Below, in pieces: positions 44,174 through 52,797 of a DNA stretch of 64,000 nucleotides (the first letter of the stretch is position 1; every line of letters begins with the position of its first letter). The notes under the pieces are model-generated. The model saw only the letters and a list, made by a program, of their open reading frames with translations, made no database searches and was not told the origin of the DNA. The stretch is from NCBI GenBank assembly GCA_001899205.1, contig MKVL01000010.1, positions 33,924 to 97,923 of the forward strand. The letters run 5' to 3'. This DNA is from Mesorhizobium sp. 65-26 (GTDB lineage: Bacteria > Pseudomonadota > Alphaproteobacteria > Rhizobiales > Rhizobiaceae). The translations under genes were made by a program, and so were the position numbers.

Positions 44174-45268
44174 ATGCCGAGCGGGGCACAGGACGAAGCG
44201 GACATCGCCGATCGGATCTACGAGGCTGCCTTCGTCACGGAGCGGTGGCCGGGCGTGCTTGAGGCCGCCAGTTCCATCTCGAATTCGGCCAGCGGAGCGA
44301 TCTTCGCATTCGACGACAGCGGCCTGGTGAGGGCCGTCTCGGAGCCCAACGTCCAGGCGCTGCTCGATGAACTCATGGCGGAGGGCAACTGGCAGCGCTC
44401 CGATTGCGTGCAGCGCATGCTTAGCCTCAGGCCGCCGAGCTTCGTGCGGGTGGACGATTTCATGACCGCCGAGGAGATCGCACGCGATCCCGTGCGCATT
44501 CGCTCCAGCGCCTTCGGCATCGGTTCGCATATCTGCTCCTCGGTGGTGATGCCGAGCGGCGAGATCGTGCTGTTCGTCTTTCAGCGCTGGCACAGGGACG
44601 GCATCTACGACCAGCCGGTCATCGGCCGCCTGGACGGCTTGCGCCCGCATCTGGCGCGGGCCAGCCTCATTGCCAGCCGTCTGCGGCTGGAGCAGGCCCG
44701 AAACACGGTCCAGGCCTTGCGGCAAATCGGACTGCCCGCCGCCGTGCTGCGCGCGTCCGGACAAGTCCTGGCGCACAACGATCTGCTGGAAGACTTGAGT
44801 GAGGTCTTCCTGCCCACGGCTGGAGGCGGCATGGCGCTCGCGGATGCCTCCGCGAACGCGCTCCTCCAGCAGGCGATCGCCCGCAACGAGGACAATGGCG
44901 TGGTGCGCTCGATCGCAGTCCCGGCGGCCAAGAGCAGGCCGGCTCTGATCGTCCACCTGCTGCCGCTGCGCCGCGACGCGCACGGCATCTTCTCAGGTGG
45001 AGACATACTGGTCGCGGCCACGGCGGTGAGCGCCAGCGCGCTGGTGCCGTCGCCCAGCATCCTCAGCGGGCTCTTCGATCTATCGCCCGCCGAGGCGAGG
45101 CTTGCCGCCGCGCTGGCCACCGGCCGCTCGCTGGGCGAGGTGGCGAACGAGAGCGGCATCGCGGTGAAGTCGGCCCGAACCTATCTCGACCGCATCTTCC
45201 AGAAGACCGGGACCAACCGGCAGGGGCAGCTGGTGGCGCTGCTGAAGAGCACGCATCCGTTTGGCTAG
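44174..45268 (+). CDS. LuxR family transcriptional regulator
   Basis: 364 residues from ATG 44174 with AGAGG upstream. The first 300 residues form a sensor-like region with no domain I can name with certainty; a PAS-like or GAF-like fold is possible (LPAAVLRASGQVLAHNDLLEDL). The C-terminus is a LuxR-type helix-turn-helix (FDLSPAEARLAAALATGRSL, EVANESGIAVKSARTYLDRIF, KTGTNRQGQLVALL). It lies next to the PotABCD-type locus, convergent with its last gene, so regulation of that locus is possible but not shown. Confidence 0.88.
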   Translation: MPSGAQDEADIADRIYEAAFVTERWPGVLEAASSISNSASGAIFAFDDSGLVRAVSEPNVQALLDELMAEGNWQRSDCVQRMLSLRPPSFVRVDDFMTAEEIARDPVRIRSSAFGIGSHICSSVVMPSGEIVLFVFQRWHRDGIYDQPVIGRLDGLRPHLARASLIASRLRLEQARNTVQALRQIGLPAAVLRASGQVLAHNDLLEDLSEVFLPTAGGGMALADASANALLQQAIARNEDNGVVRSIAVPAAKSRPALIVHLLPLRRDAHGIFSGGDILVAATAVSASALVPSPSILSGLFDLSPAEARLAAALATGRSLGEVANESGIAVKSARTYLDRIFQKTGTNRQGQLVALLKSTHPFG

Positions 45269-45306
45269 CCCTCAGCCGCGAGTCGTGGGCTCTGCTTCCT
45301 CGTGGC

Positions 45307-46077
45307 TCAGTGACGGTCGGCGGAGCGGGCCTTCTCACGCAGTTCGGCCAGGAACGGGATCGACAGATACTGGTCGGGCTGGACATGCTCCCAGGCGATG
45401 CCCTTGGGGCGAGGATGGGTGCTGCCCGTCGCGATCAGCTCCTTTTCCGTCGCCACGTAGTCCAGCCAGCAATCGAACTCCAGCATGACGATCTGGTCGG
45501 CGGGCACGATCTGGGTGGAATGCACCGTGGTGACCAGCGGCGTCGCGGCGCCGATCTTGCCGAGCTCGTTGAGGATGCCCGCCTCGAGGTCGGCGAAGCC
45601 GCCGCCCTTGCCGGTGCGGGCGCCTTCGCGCGTCACCGCGACCGAGCCGAAGACGCAGAAATCCAGCGGCGGCACATCGGCGAATTCGATGCGCTCGCCA
45701 TGGAACATGTAGCCCTGGTGGCTGGCGGCCAGCTCGAAGGTGATGTTCTTGGCCTGTAGCTCGGCGGGGTCGACGCGCACATAGGGCGCGTGCTGGACCA
45801 GTTCCGGCACCGGGCAGTAGAGCGTTTTGCCCTCATAGAGCGCGCGCAGGCGCAGCGAATACTGTGCCGGGTCTGGGTTGGTCTTGACGTTGCGCGCAGC
45901 CTTCCAGGCCGGAAGTTCGGTCAGGCGCCAGGCGGCTAGGTCGGCGCCGGTGAAATTCGGGATGTGGCTGCGCGCCGGGCCGATGGCGATGCCGCCGGCC
46001 TCCAGGCTGCCCCAGATCCTGTTGCGCATTTCGTCCTTGACCGGGTTGCGTCCCGCCCAGCGGCCACGATCTTCCAT
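45307..46077 (-). CDS. 5-formyltetrahydrofolate cyclo-ligase-like protein (COG0212-like)
   Basis: 256 residues from ATG 46077 with GAGGGAGAT upstream. The family glycine-rich motif appears as REGARTGKGGGFADLEAGIL; it lacks the Tyr-Asp-Arg of true cyclo-ligases (GGGYYDR) and instead fits the COG0212 paralogue group. That group has been linked by comparative genomics to thiamin metabolism. It is the last gene of a minus-strand unit with a PotABCD-type importer, 10 bp downstream of the ATPase gene, which supports a role in processing an imported heterocycle such as a thiamin breakdown product. This is inference. Confidence 0.8.
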   Translation of the reverse strand: MEDRGRWAGRNPVKDEMRNRIWGSLEAGGIAIGPARSHIPNFTGADLAAWRLTELPAWKAARNVKTNPDPAQYSLRLRALYEGKTLYCPVPELVQHAPYVRVDPAELQAKNITFELAASHQGYMFHGERIEFADVPPLDFCVFGSVAVTREGARTGKGGGFADLEAGILNELGKIGAATPLVTTVHSTQIVPADQIVMLEFDCWLDYVATEKELIATGSTHPRPKGIAWEHVQPDQYLSIPFLAELREKARSADRH

Positions 46078-46087
46078 GGGATCTCCC

Positions 46088-47206
46088 TCATATCTTGTTG
46101 TTTGTGACCCGAGAGCGCCGCGCGGCGGCGCCGCTGCCGGCTTCGAACAGGAGCGGAAGCTGCTCGGGAACGCGCAGCGAAACCTCGCGGCTGTCCGGCA
46201 GGCGGTCGACTGCCGACAGCCGTGCGGTCAGCGCGCATCCCGCGACATCGACATGGACCAGCCGGTCGCCGCCCATGAACTCGACGGCCTTGATCGTAGC
46301 CGGTAACCCGTCAGGGGAGCGCTCGCCGAGCGACAGCAGTTCAGGCCGAAGCGCCATCAGGTAGTCGCCCCGGTCGGCGACACCGGCTGAACCTGGTGCC
46401 AATGTCGCCGGCGGCGTCCAGCGGCTGCCGTCGGCCAGCAGCCAGGCGTCCGGCCCGGCGGCGGAGAGCGGCAGCAGGTTGGCCGCCGGACTGCCGATGA
46501 AACCGGCGACGAAGGCCGTCGCCGGCGCGCCGTAAAGCGCCTGCGGCGTGTCGTATTGCAGGATGCGCCCGGCCTGCATCACGGCGACCCGGTCGGCCGT
46601 CGAAAGCGCCTCGGCCTGGTCGTGCGTGACCATGATGGTGGTGAGGCCGGCGCGATCGTGCAGCTCACGCAATTCGAGGCGCACCTTGGTACGCAGCACC
46701 GCGTCGAGATTGGACAGCGGCTCGTCGAGCAGAAGCAGGCGCGGCCGGATGGCGACGGCGCGCGCGATGGCGACGCGCTGCTGCTGGCCTCCCGAAAGCT
46801 CCGAGGGCCGGCGCGACAGGTGCTTGTCGAGGCCGACCAGCGCAAGCGCCTCGTCGACGCGCGCCTCGGCCTCGGCCCCAGTGATGCGTCGCATGTCGAG
46901 ACCGAAGCGCACGTTCTCGCGCACGCTCATGTGGGGGAACAGCGCGTAGTTCTGGAAGACGAGGCCGATGTCGCGCCGCCAGGCCGGCAGGCCGGTGATG
47001 TCCTGGCCGTCGAGCCGGATCGCGCCGCCCTCGGCGTCGAGCAGGCCGGCGAGGATGCGCAGCAGCGTCGATTTTCCGCAGCCGCTGGGGCCGAGCAGGG
47101 CGACGAAGGCGCCGCGCTCGACGTCGAGATCGACGCCGGGCAGGGCGGCCACGGGGCCGTAGTGTTTCTGGATCGCATGCACGCTGAGGTAAGGGGTGGC
47201 GGCCAT
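46088..47206 (-). CDS. Spermidine/putrescine-type ABC transporter ATPase (PotA-like)
   Basis: 372 residues: ATPase domain with Walker A GPSGCGKST, Q-loop VFQNYALFPHMSV, signature LSGGQQQRVAIARA, Walker B LLLLDEPLSNLD and H-loop VTHDQAEA; the C-terminal TOBE region covers about 280-360. This is the CUT1/POTC type of ATPase. It follows two permease genes and precedes the cyclo-ligase-like gene. Related importers carry polyamines, thiamin, iron, phosphonates or opines, so the ATPase alone does not identify the substrate. Confidence 0.93.
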   Translation of the reverse strand: MAATPYLSVHAIQKHYGPVAALPGVDLDVERGAFVALLGPSGCGKSTLLRILAGLLDAEGGAIRLDGQDITGLPAWRRDIGLVFQNYALFPHMSVRENVRFGLDMRRITGAEAEARVDEALALVGLDKHLSRRPSELSGGQQQRVAIARAVAIRPRLLLLDEPLSNLDAVLRTKVRLELRELHDRAGLTTIMVTHDQAEALSTADRVAVMQAGRILQYDTPQALYGAPATAFVAGFIGSPAANLLPLSAAGPDAWLLADGSRWTPPATLAPGSAGVADRGDYLMALRPELLSLGERSPDGLPATIKAVEFMGGDRLVHVDVAGCALTARLSAVDRLPDSREVSLRVPEQLPLLFEAGSGAAARRSRVTNNKI

Positions 47207-47212
47207 CTCGAC

Positions 47213-48004
47213 CTAGAGCCTCCGCGAGAGCTTGAGCAGGCGTTCGCCGATCGCGACCACCAGCAATGTTGCAAAAACGATCATCGCGCCGATGGCGATG
47301 GTGGTGGGGTCGATCCCTTCGCTGCGAAGCTGCGAGAAGACACGCACCGGGAAGGTCAGCCAACTGGCGCCGGCGATGAAGGTGGAGACGACCACGTCGT
47401 TGAAGGAGACCAGGAAAGCGATCGCCGAGCTGGCGAATATGCCCGGCATCGCCAGCGGCAGCGTGACACGCAGGAAGACGCGCGCGGGCGTGGCGCCGAG
47501 GCTCTCGGCCGCTTCCTCGTAGGTGGGGTCGATCTGGCTGATGGTGGCGATCATGATGCGCGCCGCGAGCGGCAGGGTGATGGTGATATGGGCGAGGATG
47601 AGGCCCAGCGGCGTGCCATTGATGCCGATACTGGCGTAGATCGACAGCAGGGCGATGGCCCACACGACCAGCGGCAGGGTGAGCGGCGCCAGCAGCAGCA
47701 CTTCCACGGCGCGCCGGTAGACCGGCCTGCCGCGCACCAGCCCGTATGCGGCAAGCGAGGCGAGCGTCACGGCGGCGATTGTGGAGACGAAGGCGAGAAC
47801 CGTGCTGACCCAGAGGCTGCGCCGGTATTCGGCGCTGGCGAAGGCGGCCTCGAACCAACGCAGCGAATAGGCGCGCGGCGGAAAGCGGAAGATGTTGCCG
47901 GCGTCGAAAGCCGAGAACACCAGCACGGCGATCGGCGCGAGCAGGAAGGCCAGCACCAGGATCACCGTGATCAGCCAGGCGAGGTCGGCGGGACGCGCCT
48001 TCAT
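47213..48004 (-). CDS. PotC-like ABC permease
   Basis: 263 residues from ATG 48004, which overlaps the stop of the first permease (ATGA); longer frames upstream lie inside that gene. Six membrane segments and the EAA-type loop EEAAESLGATPARVFLRVTLPLA. The N-terminus MKARPADLAWLITVILVLAF is a typical PotC start. Partner of the upstream PotB-like permease; ends 6 bp before the ATPase gene. Confidence 0.93.
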   Translation of the reverse strand: MKARPADLAWLITVILVLAFLLAPIAVLVFSAFDAGNIFRFPPRAYSLRWFEAAFASAEYRRSLWVSTVLAFVSTIAAVTLASLAAYGLVRGRPVYRRAVEVLLLAPLTLPLVVWAIALLSIYASIGINGTPLGLILAHITITLPLAARIMIATISQIDPTYEEAAESLGATPARVFLRVTLPLAMPGIFASSAIAFLVSFNDVVVSTFIAGASWLTFPVRVFSQLRSEGIDPTTIAIGAMIVFATLLVVAIGERLLKLSRRL

Positions 48005-48849
48005 GCCTGCCTCCGGGCAAATCTGGCGACGGCCGCCCCAAGGCCGGCGACGACGAGCAAAAGGGCCAGCATCACCATGGCGAGCGCCGAGGCGAAGGGC
48101 CAGTCGAGCACGCGCGAGGCCTGCTGGAAGGCGAGCGACGCGAAGGTGACGACCTTGCCCTGGCCGAGGATCTGCGGGGTGACGAAGGCGGTGAGCGAGG
48201 CGCAGAACACCAGCAGGCCGCCGGCGGCGATGCCCGGCAGCATCAGCGGCAGCAGCACCCGCCGCCAGACCGTGACGCGTCGCGCGCCGAGCGACATGGC
48301 TGCCTGCTCGTAGTCGAGCGGAATGCGCTCGACCGAGGTGATGAGCGGCAGCACCATGAGCGGCAGGAAGGCCTGCACCAGGCCGACGATGACGCCGATC
48401 GGCCGGCCAAGCAGCGGCAGGCTGCTGGTGATCAGGCCAAATGATTTGAGCGCGCCGTTGACGACGCCGAGGGGGCCGAGCAGGTTCACAAGCCCCAGCG
48501 TCGGCAGCAGCGCGCCGCAGACCATAGGGATGATGACGAGGCCGATCAGCAGCCCCCTGGCGCGACCGGCGCGGCGCACGATCCATTGCGCCAGCGGCAG
48601 GCCGAGGATCAGGCAGGCGAGCGTGGTGACGGCGCTCATCCAGAGCGTCGTCCACAGGCTGCCGAGATAGTAGGTATCGCCGAACAGCCTGGCGTAGTTG
48701 GCGAGGGTCAGGCTGGTGTCGAGCGACAGCGTGCCGGGCTTCAGCGTCCACAGGCTGAGCACCGCCAGCAGCAGGAACGGGACGAGGAAGACGCCGAGCA
48801 TCAGGAGAGCGGCCGGCGCGATCAGCAGGAATGTGTTCAGCGGTTTCAT
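48001..48849 (-). CDS. PotB-like ABC permease
   Basis: 282 residues from ATG 48849. N-terminal MKPLNTFLLIAPAALLMLGV begins the first helix; the EAA-type loop is in YEQAAMSLGARRVTVWRRVLLPL (about 200-222). Six to seven helices. It is separated from the upstream binding-protein gene by a palindromic repeat (48919-49048), an arrangement that may lower permease expression relative to the binding protein. Confidence 0.92.
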   Translation of the reverse strand: MKPLNTFLLIAPAALLMLGVFLVPFLLLAVLSLWTLKPGTLSLDTSLTLANYARLFGDTYYLGSLWTTLWMSAVTTLACLILGLPLAQWIVRRAGRARGLLIGLVIIPMVCGALLPTLGLVNLLGPLGVVNGALKSFGLITSSLPLLGRPIGVIVGLVQAFLPLMVLPLITSVERIPLDYEQAAMSLGARRVTVWRRVLLPLMLPGIAAGGLLVFCASLTAFVTPQILGQGKVVTFASLAFQQASRVLDWPFASALAMVMLALLLVVAGLGAAVARFARRQA

Positions 48850-48918
48850 GCCGGGCCTGTCATGCTCGCAAGGGACGCCGTCGCGCGTGGTAAACTGCCC
48901 GCATTTCGCGCGGCAGGC

Positions 48919-49048
48919 ACCCTCACCCCTGGCCGCTCCCCACAAGGGGGCAGGATATTCCCCGACTGCGCGGCACGGCCCTCGATGGCCAGGCGATCAG
49001 CGCCGTCGCGGCCCGCCCCGTTGCGGGGAGGGAGCAGGGGTGAAGGCG
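48919..49048. repeat. Palindromic intergenic repeat between binding-protein and permease genes
   Basis: Imperfect inverted arms, CCCTCACCCCTGGCCGCTCC-like at 48920-48940 and GGAGGGAGCAGGGGTGAAGG at 49027-49046, with inner TCCCCACAA and TTGCGGGGA parts. It is the same class of rhizobial hairpin repeat as at 24549-24729, in the same operon position (after a binding protein gene, before a permease gene). Confidence 0.75.
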
Positions 49049-49106
49049 TTTGCATGTATGCGTCGGCAAAGAGAGCGCCGGCCCGACGGCGGGCGCTCCC
49101 GGCGCC

Positions 49107-50144
49107 TTACTGGCCGAGGATCTCCTTGTTCCAGCGGTCGGTCCAGGCCGGGCGGTTGGCGATGATGTAGGGCCAGTCGAGCTGCAGCAGCGTCTTGACC
49201 TGCTCGGGCGTGCTGATGACGCCTTCGGCTTCCTGCGACGTCAGCGTGACCTTCGAATTGGTCGGGCCGAAATGCAGGTCCTTGGCATAGGCCGTCTGCG
49301 TCTCCACGCTGAGCGCCATGTCGATGAACATCTTGGCCAGTTCCGGCTCAGGGCTGTTGGCGACCTGGCAGACCATGTCGCGCACCAGCACCGGGCCCGG
49401 GTCCTTCGGGAAGACGAAGCCGATGTTCTCGTAGTTCTTCAGGTTCGACACGACATAGCCCGACAGCATGGGGGCGGCGGCGATCTCGCCGGCATCCATC
49501 ATGGTCAGCACCTCGTCGAGGGCGGTATAGGTGAGCTTGGGCGGGCCGAGTTCGGCCAGCTTGGCGAAGGCCTTGTCCGGATCGTGCTCGTCGGCCCCAG
49601 CGACACGCGCGGCGATGCCGAGCATGCCGTCGCCTTCCGAAGCGGGATAGGGTGCGTAGGCCATCTTGCCCTTGTATTCGGGCTTCCACAGGTCGGCCCA
49701 TTCCGGCGGCTTGGGGAAAAGCGACTTGGAATAGCCGATGCCAAGGCCGACGATGCTCATGGCATAGCAGCCATCGTTCATGCCCGGCCAGACATTGGCG
49801 GCATTGGGAACGGCGGTCGCGTCGGGCGCGACGACGAGGCCGTCTTTCAGTGCCTGCGGGGCCTCGTAGATGTTCTGGAAGGACACATCCATCGTTGGGT
49901 TCTGCCGCTCGGCGACCATTTTCGACAGGCGGTCGCCGCTGCCGCCCAGCAGGAACTGCACCTTGGCGCCGGTTTTGGCCTCGAGTGGCTCGGCGACGTT
50001 CTTGCGCAGCAGCCGCTCGATGTCGCCACCCCAGGTGCCGACGACGAGCGTATGGCCCTTGAAGTCCTGCGCATGTGCAATCGACGCCGTCAGGCCGATG
50101 GCCAGCGCCGCGACGCAGCCGGAAAATCTGGTCAGTGTTCTCAT
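49107..50144 (-). CDS. ABC transporter substrate-binding protein, PotD-like
   Basis: 345 residues from ATG 50144 with GAGAGAGGG upstream. A signal peptide (MRTLTRFSGCVAALAIGLTASIAHAQ) is cleaved after AHA. The mature protein fits the periplasmic binding protein type II used by PotD, thiamin and opine systems (GHTLVVGTWGGDIERLL, FQNIYEAPQALKDG). First gene of the minus-strand importer unit, divergence partner being nothing; the LysR gene upstream reads in the same direction. Confidence 0.92.
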   Translation of the reverse strand: MRTLTRFSGCVAALAIGLTASIAHAQDFKGHTLVVGTWGGDIERLLRKNVAEPLEAKTGAKVQFLLGGSGDRLSKMVAERQNPTMDVSFQNIYEAPQALKDGLVVAPDATAVPNAANVWPGMNDGCYAMSIVGLGIGYSKSLFPKPPEWADLWKPEYKGKMAYAPYPASEGDGMLGIAARVAGADEHDPDKAFAKLAELGPPKLTYTALDEVLTMMDAGEIAAAPMLSGYVVSNLKNYENIGFVFPKDPGPVLVRDMVCQVANSPEPELAKMFIDMALSVETQTAYAKDLHFGPTNSKVTLTSQEAEGVISTPEQVKTLLQLDWPYIIANRPAWTDRWNKEILGQ

Positions 50145-50269
50145 CGTTCACCCTCTCTCGTGTTTTCTGGTCGCGCAGCCTAGGACATCAGGGACGGGGA
50201 GAGCACCCGCCCCGCGTTTATGACGGTCATAAGACCGGGCTTATGGCCGATCCATGCCAGGAAGGTGCA

Positions 50270-51244
50270 TCACACCTGGCTGTTCGCCCAGATGTCGGGC
50301 ACGGCGAGCACGTCCTTTTCGCGCACGATGCCGCGGATCATGCCGCGCAGCCATTGGTGGTACTGGCTGGATTGCGAGCGTTCATGCCACAGCAGGTAGA
50401 ACGCCATCGAGGCGAGCTCCTCGGGCATGACCAGGGACTTGACCCTGCCGCCGCGCGCGGCGTGCTCGGCATAGCGCCTGCCGACGGTGAAGGCGTAGGG
50501 CGAACCCGGCAGCAGCCGGGGAATGATGGCATAGTCGGGCACCACCACCGCGACCTTCCGCTCCAGGCCGAGTCGCGCCAGCATGCCGTCGATCGGGCTG
50601 ATCGAGAGATCCCGCCGCGGCGAGGGGGATATGTGGTCGAGCTCGAGATAGTCATCGAGGCTGAGCCTTGTGCCGGCCGGAAGCGGGTGGTCGGCCGAGA
50701 CCATGCAGGCCAGCTCCGACGTGGCGAGCGGCATGTGCTTGAGGTGTGGCGGGGGAACCGGCCAGTTGCCGACGACCGCGTCGAGGCCTCCCGTTTCGAG
50801 ATCCGTCTCGAAACCGGTCTGCAGCGTCGGCACCGACAGTTCGAGCGTCGATAGCGGGGCCACCCTGCGCAATTCGGCAATCAGGTGCGGCACCAGGAAG
50901 AACTCGAAGGAACTGGCGGCGGCGATGTAGATCGTGCGCTCCGTCGTCGCCGGGTCGAACGTGTCGTCGGATTCGAAGAGCTGGACGAAGCCGCCGACGA
51001 GATCCTCGACCTGCGCCAGCACCACCAGCCCCTTGTCTGTGAGCACCAGGCGTTGGCCGGAGCGTACCAGCAGCGGGTCGCCGAATATGTCGCGCAGGCG
51101 GCGCAGCGTCGCGCTGACCGAGGGCTGGCTCTGGCCAAGATGCTCGGCGACGCGAGACACGCTCCGTTCCATCAGCAGACGCCGCAGCACATCGATGTCA
51201 CGCAGGCTGAGGCCGTGGAAATTGGGGCGGGTGCTCGTCACCAT
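50270..51244 (-). CDS. LysR family transcriptional regulator
   Basis: 324 residues from ATG 51244; the in-frame start at 51298 is less likely. N-terminal helix-turn-helix LSLRDIDVLRRLLMERSVSR and RVAEHLGQSQPSVSATLRRL, then a LysR substrate domain (FEFFLVPHLIAELRRVAPLS, MLARLGLERKVAVVVPDYAI). It is transcribed in the same direction as the PotABCD-type genes, 125 bp upstream, and is their likely regulator. Confidence 0.92.
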   Translation of the reverse strand: MVTSTRPNFHGLSLRDIDVLRRLLMERSVSRVAEHLGQSQPSVSATLRRLRDIFGDPLLVRSGQRLVLTDKGLVVLAQVEDLVGGFVQLFESDDTFDPATTERTIYIAAASSFEFFLVPHLIAELRRVAPLSTLELSVPTLQTGFETDLETGGLDAVVGNWPVPPPHLKHMPLATSELACMVSADHPLPAGTRLSLDDYLELDHISPSPRRDLSISPIDGMLARLGLERKVAVVVPDYAIIPRLLPGSPYAFTVGRRYAEHAARGGRVKSLVMPEELASMAFYLLWHERSQSSQYHQWLRGMIRGIVREKDVLAVPDIWANSQV

Positions 51245-51405
51245 CAGCTGTTGCGCATTCCCTCTCGCTGCTCCCCATGGCCACCTTAGCGTATTCACCG
51301 CCGAAAGGCGCGGTTACTTGACCGGGGGGCTGACTGCAAGGGGCGCGCTGCTGAGATCCCGCGGGCGGCATCAGCCGGACCTCGATGCCAGACCGTCAGG
51401 CGGGT

Positions 51406-51843
51406 TCATTCTTCAGCAGACCGTTTCAGGCGGGCATCTCGATAGTCGCTGGCGGCAATGGCGTCGCATAGCGTGCTCCACTCGCAGCCCTGGCAGGCGG
51501 CGCGCGTCTGGCCCGTCGAAAAGGCCCGACGCATCGTTTCAAGATGCGCCGGATCGAGTTCGAGGCGCGTGCCGGCCAGCATCGGTGGCCCAAGCAGAGC
51601 CGCCACGCTTTCGGCAGCGCGTTCATCACGCTCGGCGACGCTGTCCTGCTGGCAATGCGGTTCGGCTTCCTCCTTCAGCAAGGGGGCGCAGATATCATCC
51701 GGCCCGGAGACGATGAGGATCGTTTCGCCCCGGTTCAGGCGTGCGACTATTCGATCGTAATTCGCCGTGAAGCCGGGGCTGTAGCCCTTGCCGACATAGG
51801 CCAGCAGGCAGAGCAGGTGATGGGCGCGCAGGCGCACCGTCAC
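51406..51843 (-). CDS. DUF1284 domain protein
   Basis: 145 residues, start GTG 51843 overlapping the bioY stop by four bases (GTGA). The DUF1284 N-terminus VTVRLRAHHLLCLLAYVGKG is clear. Cysteines at LLCLL, DDICAPL, PHCQQD and in the C-terminal CQGCEWSTLCDAI could bind an iron-sulfur cluster or metal, but the function is unknown. Translational coupling to bioY and control by the BioR boxes upstream suggest a role in biotin uptake or use. Confidence 0.87.
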   Translation of the reverse strand: MTVRLRAHHLLCLLAYVGKGYSPGFTANYDRIVARLNRGETILIVSGPDDICAPLLKEEAEPHCQQDSVAERDERAAESVAALLGPPMLAGTRLELDPAHLETMRRAFSTGQTRAACQGCEWSTLCDAIAASDYRDARLKRSAEE

Positions 51844-52430
51844 GGACGCGGCGTGCCTGCCTTGCCGCGCAGGGCCATCAGCGTGGCGGCGCCGAGCGCG
51901 GATTTGAGCAGGCCGCCCAGCACGAAGGGCGCAAAGCCGAACGCGAACGCCTTTTCGATGCCGATGACGGCGGCAAGCCAGGCCGTGCCAAGCAGCAGGC
52001 ACAGGAGATTGCCGGCAAGCATTGCCGCGAAGGCGAGCAGGACACGGCTGCCGTTCCAGCCGCGCTCGGCCAGCCAGCCGACCAGCGCGCCGCAGAGCGG
52101 GAAGGCGAAGAGATAGCCGGCCGTCGGGCCGAAGAAATGGTGCAGTCCCGCGTCGCCGCCAGCGAGCACCGGAAGGCCGGAGGCACCCTCGACGAGCCAT
52201 GCGACGATGGTGAGCGCGCCCAGGCGCCAGCCGTAGAGCGCGCCGACAAGCGTCACGGCGAAGGTCTGCATGGTGACGGGAACCGGCACCATCGGCACCT
52301 CGATGTAGGAGGACAGCGCCAGGAAGAGCGAGCCGAGGACCACGGCGCCGACGCGCCATGCGACGGAGCGTTCGTCGAGCCGCAGCGGACTGAAGGCTGG
52401 CTTGCGGGCGGGAGTGACGATGGTCGACAT
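51840..52430 (-). CDS. bioY: Biotin transporter BioY
   Basis: 196 residues from ATG 52430 with GGAGAGG upstream. Six hydrophobic segments; the BioY hallmarks are SSYIEVPMVPVPVTMQTFAV (residues about 40-59), GGDAGLHHFFGPTAGYLFAF and the FAPFVLGGLLKSALGA region near the C-terminus. Biotin-specific S component of an ECF transporter; no BioM or BioN is nearby, so it may act alone or with shared modules. Two BioR boxes lie directly upstream. Confidence 0.95.
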   Translation of the reverse strand: MSTIVTPARKPAFSPLRLDERSVAWRVGAVVLGSLFLALSSYIEVPMVPVPVTMQTFAVTLVGALYGWRLGALTIVAWLVEGASGLPVLAGGDAGLHHFFGPTAGYLFAFPLCGALVGWLAERGWNGSRVLLAFAAMLAGNLLCLLLGTAWLAAVIGIEKAFAFGFAPFVLGGLLKSALGAATLMALRGKAGTPRP

Positions 52431-52447
52431 GGATGTCCTCTCCAAAA

Positions 52448-52457
52448 TTATAGATAA
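52448..52457. promoter_or_regulatory. BioR box 1 upstream of bioY
   Basis: TTATAGATAA, an exact match to the alphaproteobacterial BioR operator consensus (TTATMKATAA), 18 bp before the bioY ATG. The bioR gene lies 340 bp away. Confidence 0.85.
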
Positions 52458-52467
52458 TTTTCGATTC

Positions 52468-52477
52468 CGATCTATAA
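52468..52477. promoter_or_regulatory. BioR box 2 (imperfect) upstream of bioY
   Basis: On the minus strand TTATAGATCG, matching 8 of 10 positions of the BioR consensus, about two helical turns from box 1. Tandem boxes suggest cooperative repression. Confidence 0.65.
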
Positions 52478-52797
52478 TCGAATCCACATTTTGCAGGAGA
52501 TGGCAAGCCTCCATGGATTGCGAGGGGTGAAAACGTTCCGTTGATCCCCGCGAGCCACATGGTTGACGAGCCTCCGCGGTTTCACGCGAAGACGATTTGT
52601 AAGCGTATGGAAGTGGTGGAGTTTCCCCGGCGATTGCTGCTGCGGCGCCAAGCCGAGTCGGGGAGGGGCGTGCCGTATGCCGTTCCGGACGTTGCAAAGT
52701 GCGTAGCGATGTTCCGGGCTCGCTCGTACGTGTCAGGCCATTGATTTTGCGCAGGTCTTTGCCGCGAGACCGGGGTCCCGCTTTCGGGAGACATGCG

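Larger units (their letters stand above)
52431..52797. other. Intergenic region between bioR and bioY
   Basis: 367 bp. The bioY-proximal 50 bp hold two BioR boxes and an AT-rich promoter-like stretch. In the rest I see no gene with coding signals; a 67-codon plus-strand frame (52541-52744) has no ribosome site. Confidence 0.5.

Noticed and set aside
52541-52744. 67-codon plus-strand frame between bioR and bioY
   Set aside because: No ribosome site, no recognisable product and low coding character.
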